NCBI RefSeq assembly: GCF_036014215.1
Contig: NZ_CP107922.1
Location: 124,001 to 188,000, forward strand
Length of the DNA stretch: 64,000 nucleotides
Direction of reading: 5' to 3'
Source of the DNA: Streptomyces sp. NBC_00440
GTDB taxonomy: Bacteria > Actinomycetota > Actinomycetes > Streptomycetales > Streptomycetaceae
Shown here: one piece after another, positions 17,555 through 26,654 of the stretch
How the letters are laid out: each line of letters starts with the position of its first letter
Position numbering within the stretch: position 1 is the stretch's first letter
Notes under the pieces: model-generated
What the model saw: only the letters and a program-made list of their open reading frames with translations
Databases searched by the model: none
What the model was told of the DNA's origin: nothing
Program-made: the position numbers and the translations under genes

Positions 17555-19411
17555 GTGAAGGACGCGGATGTCGAACCGGTCGTGCTGAGCCAGGAGCAGC
17601 ACGACGAGATCCTGACGTCCCAGATCCTGCCGAGCTGGACCAAGGGCGCTGTCCGGCAAGAGCAGCCCGTGGTGCTGGTGGTCGCCGGGCCGCCGGGCAG
17701 CGGCAAGTCCACGCTCATCACGCTTCTGATGGCGGTCCTCCATCAGCGTGGCGGGGCGGTGCTGGTCGGACGGGATCTCTACAAATCGGATCATCCCCAG
17801 TACGCCGCTCTCCTGAAGGCTGACGAGCGCACCGCTGGGGTGCGGGTCCGGCCGGACGTGCTGCGCTGGCAGGCCGAGGTCGAGGATTTTGTGCGTCTCA
17901 ACCGGTTCGACGCGGTGGTGGAAACCCCGTTGGCCGACCCGGATGAGGCCAGGGCGATGGCCCTCGCCTACCGGGCTGCCGGATGCCGCGTCGAAGTGGT
18001 GGTCCTGGCCGAGGCACACGCTGTGCTCCAGCTGAGCGTCCTGGACCGCTTCCTGGCCAGCGAGGAAGGCACCGGCCGGTACATCTCCTGGGACAACCTC
18101 GACCAGTGCGTCAAGGGACTTCCCCAGTCGCTCGCGGTCATCGAAGCCGAGCACCTCGCCCACCGGATCATGGTGGTACGGCGCGACCTCCAGGTGCTGT
18201 ACAGCAACGAGCTGACCGAGGACGGAACGTGGCGGACCTCGCCGGTTGCGGACCAGACGCATTCCGCGGAACTGGCCCGGCCCTGGACGGCTCCCGAGAC
18301 CTGGCAGTTCCGCCGCCAAGTCTGCGGCGTCGAACAGAAGGCGCATCCGCTGGTTAGCTCCCCGGAGCGGCACCTTGCGGTGGTCGGCGGACTGGAGCGC
18401 GCCGGTGCGCTGGCCGAGCCGGTGCGCCGCATCGCCCAGCCCCTCGCGGTGCCGCCCGGAGTCGACTACCACCGGCTGTCCGCCGACGAGCACCGCTTCG
18501 TCTTCGACGAGCTGATCGTCCCGATGTACCTGAGCAACATCACCGCCCAGGACCAGCCGGTGACGCTGTATGTGATGGGCCCGCAAGGAGCGGGAAAGAC
18601 TCACACCGCGCGCATGCTGCGCCGCGCATTGCGTCACCGCAGGCCCACCCGGATCGAGGGCGGGATGTTCAAGGCGGTGCATCCCGACTACCGCCGGCTC
18701 CTTGCCGAGCATCCGCGCACGGCCTCCGCCCGGATCAGGGCCGACTACCGGGCCTGGCAGGAACAGGCCGAAGCCCGCGTACGAGAGTGCCGCGGCGACC
18801 TGGTTATTGAGATCGCCCCGGACAGTGTCGGCCACTTCCTGACCAGTGCCCGCCGTGACCACCGTACGGGCCGCCGGGTGGAGTTGATCGTGCTGGGAGT
18901 GCGTGCTGCGGACAGCCGGCTGGGCACCGCGACCCGGTGCGCCGGGGTGGCCCGCATCGGCGGGACACCCCGGTTCACGTCAGCTGCCGCCCACAGCGTG
19001 ACCTTCAACGTGGTCGTCGACGCCGTCCGCGCGGCCGAGCAGGAACCGCACACCGTGAGCTCCATCTCCGTCATCGGCAGAGATCTGACGGCCAGCTACC
19101 GCAACGAACGCACTGCCGGCGGCGCGTGGGCGTCCCGGCCCCGGGCCGGGGACGTGCTGGTGGCGGGCCAGCATCGCCCGTACACGGTGACCGAAGCGGC
19201 CGAGTTCCTCACCACCCTGCACAGAGTGCAGGGCGAGCTGCCGCAGTACCGGTCGGATCTGGTCGAGATCGCAGCCCTCGCCTGGCCGCTGATGCCCACC
19301 CACCTGCAACCGCGCATCCTCGCCTCGACCATCACCCCGGCGGCACTGCCCGTGCCCGTCCAGCAGGGCCCTGGCTACTGGCCCTTGAGCTCCTGGGCGC
19401 GGGCCGCGTAG
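17555..19411 (+). CDS. Tandem double zeta-toxin-like kinase
   Basis: About 618 residues from GTG 17555, which has a GGGGGG run (17543-17548) six bases upstream; TTG 17498 is in frame. Two zeta-toxin/UDP-GlcNAc kinase-like domains are fused. Domain 1: P-loop VVAGPPGSGKSTLI (about 41-54), then LYKSDHPQYAALL. Domain 2: YVMGPQGAGKTHTARM (about 340-355), then GMFKAVHPDYRRLL. Both keep a Walker A motif and the K..HP.Y substrate segment, so both may be active; zeta toxins phosphorylate UDP-N-acetylglucosamine and block cell-wall synthesis. It is divergent from an XRE regulator. The 3' end overlaps a convergent small gene. No epsilon-type antitoxin was recognised. Confidence 0.85.
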   Translation: MKDADVEPVVLSQEQHDEILTSQILPSWTKGAVRQEQPVVLVVAGPPGSGKSTLITLLMAVLHQRGGAVLVGRDLYKSDHPQYAALLKADERTAGVRVRPDVLRWQAEVEDFVRLNRFDAVVETPLADPDEARAMALAYRAAGCRVEVVVLAEAHAVLQLSVLDRFLASEEGTGRYISWDNLDQCVKGLPQSLAVIEAEHLAHRIMVVRRDLQVLYSNELTEDGTWRTSPVADQTHSAELARPWTAPETWQFRRQVCGVEQKAHPLVSSPERHLAVVGGLERAGALAEPVRRIAQPLAVPPGVDYHRLSADEHRFVFDELIVPMYLSNITAQDQPVTLYVMGPQGAGKTHTARMLRRALRHRRPTRIEGGMFKAVHPDYRRLLAEHPRTASARIRADYRAWQEQAEARVRECRGDLVIEIAPDSVGHFLTSARRDHRTGRRVELIVLGVRAADSRLGTATRCAGVARIGGTPRFTSAAAHSVTFNVVVDAVRAAEQEPHTVSSISVIGRDLTASYRNERTAGGAWASRPRAGDVLVAGQHRPYTVTEAAEFLTTLHRVQGELPQYRSDLVEIAALAWPLMPTHLQPRILASTITPAALPVPVQQGPGYWPLSSWARAA

Positions 19412-19620
19412 CGGGCAGCGATCGCGTCCACCTCGTCGGGGGCGGCGTCTTCCAGGGCAAGCTGATCGGCAGCGCACGCGGCCAGCTCGGATTTCAGAAG
19501 CTCCAGGCGCGCGGGGTCGGGCACGGCTGCGCGCCGCTCCTTCATGACCTGCTCCGAGTACCAGCTGCTCACGTCCTGCACCAGCTGCTCGACGGCCTCA
19601 GGGTTCACGTTCTCAGACAA
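19375..19620 (-). CDS. Small helical protein convergent with zeta-toxin gene
   Basis: 81 residues from TTG 19620 with AAGGA eight bases upstream. Predicted fully helical and acidic (VNPEAVEQLVQDVSSWYSEQ; DEVDAIAARYAARAQELKGQ). Its 3' end overlaps the zeta gene by 37 bases on the opposite strand. Position and size fit an antitoxin-like partner, but convergent orientation is unusual for one, and there is no sequence match to epsilon. Function open. Confidence 0.6.
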   Translation of the reverse strand: MSENVNPEAVEQLVQDVSSWYSEQVMKERRAAVPDPARLELLKSELAACAADQLALEDAAPDEVDAIAARYAARAQELKGQ

Positions 19621-19868
19621 AGGGGTGTCCTTCGGGTATGGGGATCATGAGGCGTCATTGTCTCTGGCCAGGCCCTCGGCAGCCGGGGAGCCGTGGAGCG
19701 GAAAGGACGTGGAGCGGAAGGAGCTCGAAGCCGGGGCGGCGACAGTCGGCCGTGGCCGGAAGCCGGTCCGCCACCGGCTATTCCCGGTCGGCGTCCCCGC
19801 GAGTGATGCCACCGCAGCTCGGTGCGGCATAGGTTGGCCTCCAGTCGATCATCAGTGGGGGGACCGTC

Positions 19869-22571
19869 GTGGCCGACGACCTGCGCGCGCTTTTCAGCTC
19901 CAATGACGCCTCGTCTTTCGACACCGACGAGGCGTTCACCGACCGCGGTCACCAGTGGGCGGTCGTGGCGGCCGCGGTCGAGGAGCATCTGCGGCACCTG
20001 GCCGACCCGGCGTTCAACGTCGAGGACCTGGAACGGCCGCGCACCAATGTGGTGGTGTTCCACGGTGTGGGCGGCGTCGGCAAAACGACGCTGATGCGCA
20101 AGCTGGACGCCGCGCTCACCACCGATGACGCCCGACCGCCCCAGTGGGGCGCCCCGGCCTGGACGCGGACGCTGCTGCCGATCCGGATCGACCTGGCCCG
20201 CTCCGCGTCGACCGGCGCGGACTTCGAGCGGGTGATCCTGACGATCCGTCTCGCCCTCGCCGGGGCGCTGGGGCGCCCGCTGCCTTCGTTCGATGTGGCC
20301 CTGCGCCAGTACTGGGAAGTCACCCACCCCGGCGAGCCGTTGGACGAGTACATCCGGCGTACTGGCCTGACGGGCAAATTTTCCGCCATGCTGCCCCAGC
20401 AGATGCAGTCCGCCGTGAGCGAGATCGCCGGCGCACTGGAGCTCCCCGGGCTGGTGGGATCTGCCGCCGGACAGGTCACCGCGGCCCTGGTCAAGGCGCT
20501 GCGCACGCGCCGCGAGCACGCGGTGGCCCTGGCCGGCGCCTCGCGTACCGCGGCCCTGCTGGAGGCCACCGCGGACCTGGAGGCCCTCTCCTACTATCCG
20601 CACCTGCTGGCCTGGGATCTCAGCCGCCTGCCCGCGAAGAAGAGCGTGGTCCCGGTCGTTCTTCTGGACACCTGGGAGGACACCGCCGACCGCCACCGCG
20701 ACCTGGAGCGGCTGCTGCAGCGGCTGGTCTGGCTCCTGCCCAGCGCCCTCTTCGTGATCAGCGGCCGCAACCGGCTGCAGTGGGGCGACCCCGCGCTGCA
20801 CGGCCAGCTCGACTGGACCGGGCCCTCTGCCTGGCCAGGCCTGGACGTCCCACTCCAGGCGGTCCCGCATCCCCGAACCGCTGTTCCGGGCGGGCGGCAG
20901 CACCTGATCGGCGACCTGTCTGCCGAGGACTGCGATGCCCACCTCGCCCGCCGCCTGGTGAAAGACGGACAGCCGCTCATCAGCCCGGCCATCCGTACCG
21001 TGATCGCCGCCCGCTCCCACGGTCTTCCCCTTCACCTCGACCTCGCTGTCAGCCGCTTCCTGGAGATCCGGCGTACCGGCCGCACCCCGGTCCCGGACGA
21101 CTTCGACCACACCTTCCCCGGCCTTCTGGCCCGTGTCCTGTCCGACCTCAGCCCGGAGGAGCGGCACGTCCTGCGCAGCGTCTCGCTGCTCGACGCCTTC
21201 GACCTCGACCTGGCCACCCGCGCCGCCGGCTACACCCACCAGGCCCCCGCCCGGCGCCTCATCGACCGGCCGCTCATCACCGACAACCCGTACGCCCTGT
21301 GGCCCCACCACCTGCACGCCGCGATCCGTACGGCAGTCCACGACGACGACCACAGCGAGGACCGCTGGGCACCGGCCGAATGGCACCAGGCCGCAGCCCG
21401 CGCCCTGGACGCGCTCGGCGACCAGTGGAGGAACACCGTCTCCCTCGGGCCCAGCCGGATGCTCCTCGTCGCGTGTCTGCGCCAGGGCCTGCGGCTGGCC
21501 CGCGACCACCGGCTCACCGACCCGGGCTGGCTGACCGACGCCGCCTTCGCCTACACCAGCGACTCGGTCTGGGAGCCCCTCGCCCCGCCCGCACCGGCCA
21601 CGCCCTCCGGACCGGGCGGAAGCGATCCGGGACTGGATACCCCGGCCGATGCCCTGGCCGAGCTGCTCACCGCGATCGCCCGCCGCCAGCGCGAGCACCG
21701 AGCACGCACCATCGAACGCCTCACTGCGGTCCTGGACGCCGGCCTGCTACCCGCCGAGCTCACCGAGATGGCCCTGTACTACCGGGCCAAGGCGAACAAG
21801 GACCTCGACCGCACCGCTGCAGCCCGCGCCGGGATGCAGCAGGTGGCGGACGCCGACGGGCGGCTCGCCCCCCAGGCCCGACGCGGCCTGGCCAACCTCG
21901 CTCGCCTCAGCGGGGACTTCCCAACCGCTATGGCCGCCGTCCCCACCCTGGGCTGGAAAGGCCGCCACCACCGCGTCCTCGGTGACATCCACTGGCCCCA
22001 CGGCAACATCGAACAGGCCGTCACCGCCTTCGAAGCCGCACGCGCCGAGGCCGAACAGCACGACGCCGTAGGCGAGCGAGCCATGACACAAGTCCGCCTC
22101 GCCCTGGTGACATCCTTCGCCGATCCCGCCCGTGCCGACGACGAGCTCGCGCTCGCCCATCAGCTCCTCGACGGCCTCGACCAGCGCGCCAACACCCTCC
22201 TCGCCCAGATCGCCGCTCTGATCAAGGACGCCGGAACCGACTGCAGCCTCGTCGACCGGGCTCACGCCCTGCAGGCCGAGGCCACCACCGCCGGACTGCC
22301 CTATCTGAACCGGTACCTGGAGCTCGGCCTCGCCCTCCACCACGCCGTACTCGGCGCGACAGACGACCTGGCCGCCACCATCGGCCGGCTCCACGAAGTC
22401 ACCAGCGCCGGTGACTTCGGCTTCTTCACCGACATCGCCTACTTCATGGCCGATCTGCCGCTCCCCGACTCCGGCTCCCAAGTCCGATGGCTCGACAGTG
22501 AACAGGCCACCCGAGGACGGTGGCGCGAGCTCGTCACTGCCCGCCGCAACCACCTGCACGCCACACCGTGA
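19869..22571 (+). CDS. STAND-type P-loop NTPase with helical repeat tail
   Basis: 900 residues from GTG 19869 with GGGGGGA upstream. An NB-ARC/STAND-like ATPase: Walker A VFHGVGGVGKTTLM (residues about 64-78) and Walker B VVPVVLLDTWED (about 261-272), then ALFVISGRNRL (sensor-like). A winged-helix segment follows (LSPEERHVLRSVSLLDAF). The C-terminal 350 residues are alanine-rich helical repeats like TPRs (AVTAFEAARAEAEQHDAVGE). No effector domain (nuclease, TIR, protease) is visible at either end; the N-terminal 60 residues are short. Such proteins act as regulators or as phage sensors that oligomerise on ligand binding. Role here unknown. Confidence 0.8.
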   Translation: MADDLRALFSSNDASSFDTDEAFTDRGHQWAVVAAAVEEHLRHLADPAFNVEDLERPRTNVVVFHGVGGVGKTTLMRKLDAALTTDDARPPQWGAPAWTRTLLPIRIDLARSASTGADFERVILTIRLALAGALGRPLPSFDVALRQYWEVTHPGEPLDEYIRRTGLTGKFSAMLPQQMQSAVSEIAGALELPGLVGSAAGQVTAALVKALRTRREHAVALAGASRTAALLEATADLEALSYYPHLLAWDLSRLPAKKSVVPVVLLDTWEDTADRHRDLERLLQRLVWLLPSALFVISGRNRLQWGDPALHGQLDWTGPSAWPGLDVPLQAVPHPRTAVPGGRQHLIGDLSAEDCDAHLARRLVKDGQPLISPAIRTVIAARSHGLPLHLDLAVSRFLEIRRTGRTPVPDDFDHTFPGLLARVLSDLSPEERHVLRSVSLLDAFDLDLATRAAGYTHQAPARRLIDRPLITDNPYALWPHHLHAAIRTAVHDDDHSEDRWAPAEWHQAAARALDALGDQWRNTVSLGPSRMLLVACLRQGLRLARDHRLTDPGWLTDAAFAYTSDSVWEPLAPPAPATPSGPGGSDPGLDTPADALAELLTAIARRQREHRARTIERLTAVLDAGLLPAELTEMALYYRAKANKDLDRTAAARAGMQQVADADGRLAPQARRGLANLARLSGDFPTAMAAVPTLGWKGRHHRVLGDIHWPHGNIEQAVTAFEAARAEAEQHDAVGERAMTQVRLALVTSFADPARADDELALAHQLLDGLDQRANTLLAQIAALIKDAGTDCSLVDRAHALQAEATTAGLPYLNRYLELGLALHHAVLGATDDLAATIGRLHEVTSAGDFGFFTDIAYFMADLPLPDSGSQVRWLDSEQATRGRWRELVTARRNHLHATP

Positions 22572-22602
22572 CCCCGGCGCCACTGTCGTCACCTTGATGC
22601 CC

Positions 22603-22827
22603 TCAGATGGCCGGTCCCTCGACCTCGCCCCGCGCCGTCCAGGTCTTGAGTACACGCCGGCACCCGTCGGCCTCTTCGATCAGCTGGATCGCCACATGCG
22701 GGTCGCTGCCGTAAAGGCCGACCCAATCCCGGTAATTGCGCCGCGCGGTGGAGCCGTCGGACCAGTCGCCCTCGACGGCTGGACCATCCGCCTCGAACTG
22801 CAGGATGACGATGTGCCTGGTCCCCAC
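22603..22827 (-). CDS. Small hypothetical protein
   Basis: 74 residues from GTG 22827. RHIVILQFEADGPAVEGDWS, then NYRDWVGLYGSDPHVAIQLI and a short tail (RVLKTWTARGEVE). Alternating strands suggest a small alpha/beta fold. Possibly co-transcribed with the gene upstream at 22891. Function unknown. Confidence 0.6.
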   Translation of the reverse strand: MGTRHIVILQFEADGPAVEGDWSDGSTARRNYRDWVGLYGSDPHVAIQLIEEADGCRRVLKTWTARGEVEGPAI

Positions 22828-22890
22828 GCTGTGCTCCTCACCTCGGAGGTCTCTCCAAGATCTCGCACGGCGACCTTCGGAACCGTCTCA

Positions 22891-23358
22891 TCACAGCCGC
22901 TCCCGGTAGTACGCCGCCATCTCGGCCTTCCGCTCGGCGCGATAGGCCTCCTGCTTCACGGCCTGCTGCTCGTCGATGTGGGTCACTCGCTGCCAGCGGG
23001 CGGTGTCGTACCCCTCGAAGTCCTGCCACTGCTCCAGGACCCGACACAGCTCGTTCCAGCGTTCCTTCCGGGCGTGCAGCATCAAGGCGGAGCCGTCGTC
23101 CACATCGAAGACCTTCTGCGCGGCGTAGAAGGCGGAGAACGTCGCGGCGTCCAGAGCCTTCGCGAATCGACGCTCGGCGGGGCTGCTGTCGGGGCTGCAC
23201 ATCGTCCCGCTGATCTGCTTGGTGAGGAAGGCACACATCGCGTCGACGTCGGCGAGGGTGACATCGACGGCGTACTGAACCGCGTCGACGGTTGGGGTGG
23301 GGGTCACGGGCCGGGTCCGTTTCGCCTCGGGAGCCGGTCGCGGGATCACCGGTCTCAT
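22891..23358 (-). CDS. Hypothetical helical protein
   Basis: Up to 155 residues from ATG 23358; GTG 23307 is an alternative nearer to the conserved-looking part. Mostly helical: AVDVTLADVDAMCAFLTKQI, FAKALDAATFSAFYAAQKVF, and a charged C-terminus KQEAYRAERKAEMAAYYRER. No motif recognised. Same strand as the small gene at 22603, 63 bases apart, so possibly one operon. Confidence 0.6.
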   Translation of the reverse strand: MRPVIPRPAPEAKRTRPVTPTPTVDAVQYAVDVTLADVDAMCAFLTKQISGTMCSPDSSPAERRFAKALDAATFSAFYAAQKVFDVDDGSALMLHARKERWNELCRVLEQWQDFEGYDTARWQRVTHIDEQQAVKQEAYRAERKAEMAAYYRERL

Positions 23359-23410
23359 GTCCTGTTTTGTCGCATCGGAGAGGTTATCCGATGCGAGGGG
23401 CGGCGGAAGC

Positions 23411-23481
23411 CCTTGAAGGGCTCAACGACCGCGACGGAGCAGTGATCATCCTCGGCCAGGAACTCCACGTCCTCGACTTTG
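23411..23481 (+). pseudogene. Relic of a dnaE 3' segment
   Basis: About 70 bases encode LEGLNDRDGAVIILGQELHV followed by LDF. The intact DnaE at 36019-39609 has EGRLNDRDGAVSIFGQELQV followed by LDV in its C-terminal OB-fold. The match is collinear over about 22 residues with two kinds of change only, so this is a fragment of a dnaE-like gene. Nothing else of dnaE is nearby: flanks are a hypothetical gene and the zinc-ribbon gene at 23621. Confidence 0.7.
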
Positions 23482-23620
23482 GGTTCGGAGGTGGCACCGT
23501 GGCCGATCGATTGGTTGCGTGATGCCGGTGCGCTGCTGGCGGCATGGCGGCGGGGTGTTGCATGGGGTGGCTGCCAGACTGGGCCGGGCATTGCATCGCC
23601 CTGTAAGGAGAAGCTCCGCC

Positions 23621-24058
23621 GTGTCGGTCTCTTTTCGTCTGACCTGTTGCCTCTGCCGCCGCGACATTCCCCTCGCCCAGGATGTCCGCGAGCTGGACGC
23701 AGAGTGGCAGCGCCGATTCCCCGACATGCTTGGAACCCTCGCATGTGAGCGATGCGCGGAACACACGTACTGGAGCTGCGAGAAGACCGGCTTGAGAGAG
23801 TACGTCGAGGGTCACATCCCTACATCCGACGGTAACTGCTTCGACGCGTGGAGCCACGTCGGACGATCGGGCACTCACCGGGCAATGGTGCTGAGCTGCC
23901 CACAGCCGGCGCTGCTTCAGGGAGCCGAGCCGTATCTACGTAGCGTTGCGAACCACGGGCGCGTCCGCTCCGAGATCGTCACTGCAGTGCGCGCGGCCCT
24001 GCGGGAGTGGGAAGCGCAACACGGACGCGCTCACACCAGACAGGCGATGTCGGTCTGA
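23621..24058 (+). CDS. Zinc-ribbon protein, paralogue at 43 kb
   Basis: 145 residues from GTG 23621, AAGGAG at 23605-23610. N-terminus LTCCLCRRDIPLAQDVREL and GTLACERCAEHTYWSCEK supply two CxxC pairs, a treble-clef or ribbon-like metal site. The rest is helical (VRSEIVTAVRAALREWEAQH). A frameshifted copy of the N-terminal part is at about 43150-43330. Function unknown; possibly nucleic-acid binding. Confidence 0.65.
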   Translation: MSVSFRLTCCLCRRDIPLAQDVRELDAEWQRRFPDMLGTLACERCAEHTYWSCEKTGLREYVEGHIPTSDGNCFDAWSHVGRSGTHRAMVLSCPQPALLQGAEPYLRSVANHGRVRSEIVTAVRAALREWEAQHGRAHTRQAMSV

Positions 24059-24202
24059 CCTGCCGTGTCAGCGGGGATCAGTGGTGGCGGCGCAGCCGCC
24101 GAACAATTTCGCGTAGGTCAAGCCGGCCACGCCGCGAAGGCAGCTCACCGCGAGCCGAAGCCCCTGGAGAGCGGGGAGGGCGGCGAGACCAAGGGCCGGG
24201 TT

Positions 24203-24404
24203 CACGCTCCCGCAGCACCCAGTTCCGCAGGCTGCCCCTGCTGATGCCAAGGTCAGCGGCGATTCCCTTGTAGGTCGCCCCGGGCGTGGACTCGTACAAG
24301 GCCACGGCATCGGCCTTGAACTCGTCCGAGTAGTCCTTCATCGCCATCGGCGGTCTTCTCGCTTCCTCCGGATCAAGCAGATCCAGTATCAGCGTGTCCA
24401 CCAC
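24203..24404 (-). mobile_element. IS3-family left-end relic with OrfA start
   Basis: Minus strand begins TGGTGGACACGCTGATAC near 24405, as IS3 elements do, then encodes the OrfA HTH: MKDYSDEFKADAVALYES and YKGIAADLGISRGSLRNWVL. After LRERE (about 24203) the similarity stops and the frame becomes non-coding. No OrfB follows, so it is a truncated remnant and not mobile. Confidence 0.8.
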
Positions 24405-24474
24405 TCAGGGGGAGGCTCCCCCCTCCCAGCGTCCGACTACGAGGCATGTCAGTGACACGAGAGATCCTTTCCGT

Positions 24475-25668
24475 GTGACGAACCAGGATGACTACCGTAT
24501 TGCCGCTCAGGCTCTCCAAGGGCAATTGCCTGACCCACGTTCCGTGATCGAGTGCACGGACTGGACCGCGCTGGAGCATGCCTACGGAAAGGCGCAGGAC
24601 ACGCCCCTTCGCCTGCTCCAGCTCTTGGAGGAGGACCCGGAGGTTCAAGCGGGAGCGCTGGGACTGCTGGACATGTCCGTTCTGCACCAGGAGTCCTTGT
24701 ACAGCGCGACGGCGCCAGCCGCACTGTACGTGGCCGCGGTGTTGAACGACCCCCGCACTCTGGCCCGCCACGAGAACTTCTCCACCTGGGATGGCCGACC
24801 CCGGCCGCTGCGTGCCGCCTTGCTGGAATGGCTGGGTCAGATCGCGGATTCGGCGGCGTACGGCGAGACGACCGACGAGGAGGACGGCAACGATCCGGGT
24901 GTCACCGATGCGGTCCGCGCAATCCGCAGCACGATCCACGACGCCGTCTCCACCCACCTCCTGGCCCAGGACCCCACCGTCCGAGCCGCCGCCCTCAACG
25001 CCACCGCCGCGCTCCTTCAATCTCCCGCGCTGGCCGGTCGAATCTCCGGAACCACCCAGACTCTTCGGCGGCTGCTCGCCGAGAGCACCGACCGGCGTGA
25101 GCGCGCCACCATCGTCTTGACCATCGGCGCCTGGGGGACGGACACCGCAAGCTGGCTCGCGGATCCCGACCCCGCCATCCGTGCCTGCGCCGCTCTGTCA
25201 CCGGGATGCGCTGGCAACACCAAGGCGACGAGGACGATCCTCCGTGCTCTGCGCGAACCCGAGGCCATCGACTCCTGGTTCCTCGAACCCACGGCCGCCG
25301 ACCCTTGGGCCGGGGAACCGCTTCCGTACATCGAAGGCCGCCTACGGCACGCCCTTCTGTCCACGGCCATCGAACGCGCTGCCGACTTCGAGGAACTCCT
25401 GCTGGCCGCCATGGCTTCCGTACCGTTCTGCAGCAATCTCACCATCGCCGAAGACTGGGGACCGCTACTCGCCGCGGCATTCCCTTCCGGCTATGACCAA
25501 GGTGCCACGCTCAGTCCAGCCCAGCACCGCTACCTGAGCGCTCTCGCCGATCGCGACGTGTGCTGGCGATACACCCACCTCGTCACCTCGTGGTTCAACG
25601 ACGTCGGCCTTCCCTCAGACCAAAACGCCATCAAAGCACTCCTAACCGGGTCGCACCCACACCGGTAA
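24475..25668 (+). CDS. HEAT-repeat-like protein
   Basis: 397 residues from GTG 24475. Repeating paired helices throughout, for example PVQAGALGLLDMSVLHQESL-type spans, AVSTHLLAQDPTVRAAALNA, and ADPDPAIRACAALSPGCAGN: the D.d..VR..A pattern of HEAT/PBS-lyase repeats. No enzymatic domain. Such solenoids bind proteins or nucleic acids. The 5' flank is the IS3 relic and the 3' end overlaps the start of the open frame of a truncated integrase, so both sides were rearranged. Confidence 0.75.
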   Translation: MTNQDDYRIAAQALQGQLPDPRSVIECTDWTALEHAYGKAQDTPLRLLQLLEEDPEVQAGALGLLDMSVLHQESLYSATAPAALYVAAVLNDPRTLARHENFSTWDGRPRPLRAALLEWLGQIADSAAYGETTDEEDGNDPGVTDAVRAIRSTIHDAVSTHLLAQDPTVRAAALNATAALLQSPALAGRISGTTQTLRRLLAESTDRRERATIVLTIGAWGTDTASWLADPDPAIRACAALSPGCAGNTKATRTILRALREPEAIDSWFLEPTAADPWAGEPLPYIEGRLRHALLSTAIERAADFEELLLAAMASVPFCSNLTIAEDWGPLLAAAFPSGYDQGATLSPAQHRYLSALADRDVCWRYTHLVTSWFNDVGLPSDQNAIKALLTGSHPHR

Positions 25669-25795
25669 CAACGTCGGCGCAGACCCCTCAAGCACCAGCA
25701 CCAGCACCAGGCAGGACGCCGAGGAGCCGGTCAACGGCCAGTTCGCCGCGGCCCGCAGGACCGCAGACCAGCTACCCCAACCCTTCGGCGACGCG

Positions 25796-26629
25796 GTGCA
25801 TGCCTGGATCGACGTTCTGACCGGACAGGGCAGCAAGCCGAGCCTGCCCAGAGCCCCGGCGACCATCAACCGATACGTCCGCGACGTCGCTCCCGCCCTG
25901 CGGGACTGGCATGCGGCCGGCCTGGGCGATCCGAGGGAGATCACCAAGGACCACATTGAGGACGTCCTCAAGCCGCGGCGAGGAACGGCGGCTCGGAACA
26001 TCCATGTCGGACTCCGGTCGATGTTCCGCGCGCTGAAGCGGGAGCGTCTGATCTTCCGAGACCCTGCCCGCACTGTCGTCCTGACCGTTGCGCGGCATCT
26101 GCCGGCTCCCCTGCCCTCCGATCGCCTGCGCGGTCTGCTCCACAGGGTTCCCGGTGCCCGCGACAAACTCATCGTCGCCCTGGCGGCGGTTCACGCCCTG
26201 CCCGCGGGGCAGATCCGCTGCTTGCGGCTGGAGGATCTCGACCGGGCCCGCGGTCAGTTGCGGGTCCGCCGCCAGGGCCGTATGGATCACGTGGTCTATC
26301 TCGACGAACTCACCATGAACCTGGCAACTGCCTGGATCATCGAGCGCACTGAACGCTGGCCGGACTGCACCAGCCCCTACCTGATCGTCAGCAGACAGAC
26401 CGCGGTCAACGACCTGCATCCACTGGTCAGCGTCGAAGTCGTCAAAACCCCGTTCCAGCGCGGCGGCGTCAACGCGGACAAACTCCGCCAGGACAGGATC
26501 TTCGACGAGGCCCGCCACACGGCCGACCCCGTCCGACTGGTGCGCGTCTTCGGACTCTCCAACGAGACCGCGACCAGATATGTCCAGGCAGCCCACCCTG
26601 GCCGGAGGACCGATCCGATTCAGGCGTGA
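25796..26629 (+). CDS. 5'-truncated site-specific integrase
   Basis: 277 residues from GTG 25796. The catalytic region of a tyrosine-recombinase relative: core-binding part ATINRYVRDVAPALRDWHA and RNIHVGLRSMFRALKRERLI, then AGQIRCLRLEDLDRARGQLR, and a C-terminal FDEARHTADPVRLVRVFGLS with NETATRYVQAAHP (H..R and Y positions). The same frame stays open and coding-like back to 25646 (EEPVNGQFAAARRTADQLPQ) without any start codon, so the true 5' end is lost. The canonical R..HxxR..Y set is degenerate. Probably inactive. Confidence 0.7.
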   Translation: MHAWIDVLTGQGSKPSLPRAPATINRYVRDVAPALRDWHAAGLGDPREITKDHIEDVLKPRRGTAARNIHVGLRSMFRALKRERLIFRDPARTVVLTVARHLPAPLPSDRLRGLLHRVPGARDKLIVALAAVHALPAGQIRCLRLEDLDRARGQLRVRRQGRMDHVVYLDELTMNLATAWIIERTERWPDCTSPYLIVSRQTAVNDLHPLVSVEVVKTPFQRGGVNADKLRQDRIFDEARHTADPVRLVRVFGLSNETATRYVQAAHPGRRTDPIQA

Positions 26630-26654
26630 TCAACCGCAGACTAGGTGTGCTGTC

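Noticed and set aside
19605..21698. Minus-strand open frame opposite the STAND NTPase
   Set aside because: Gly/Val/Gln-rich shadow without motif; the plus strand has Walker A and B.
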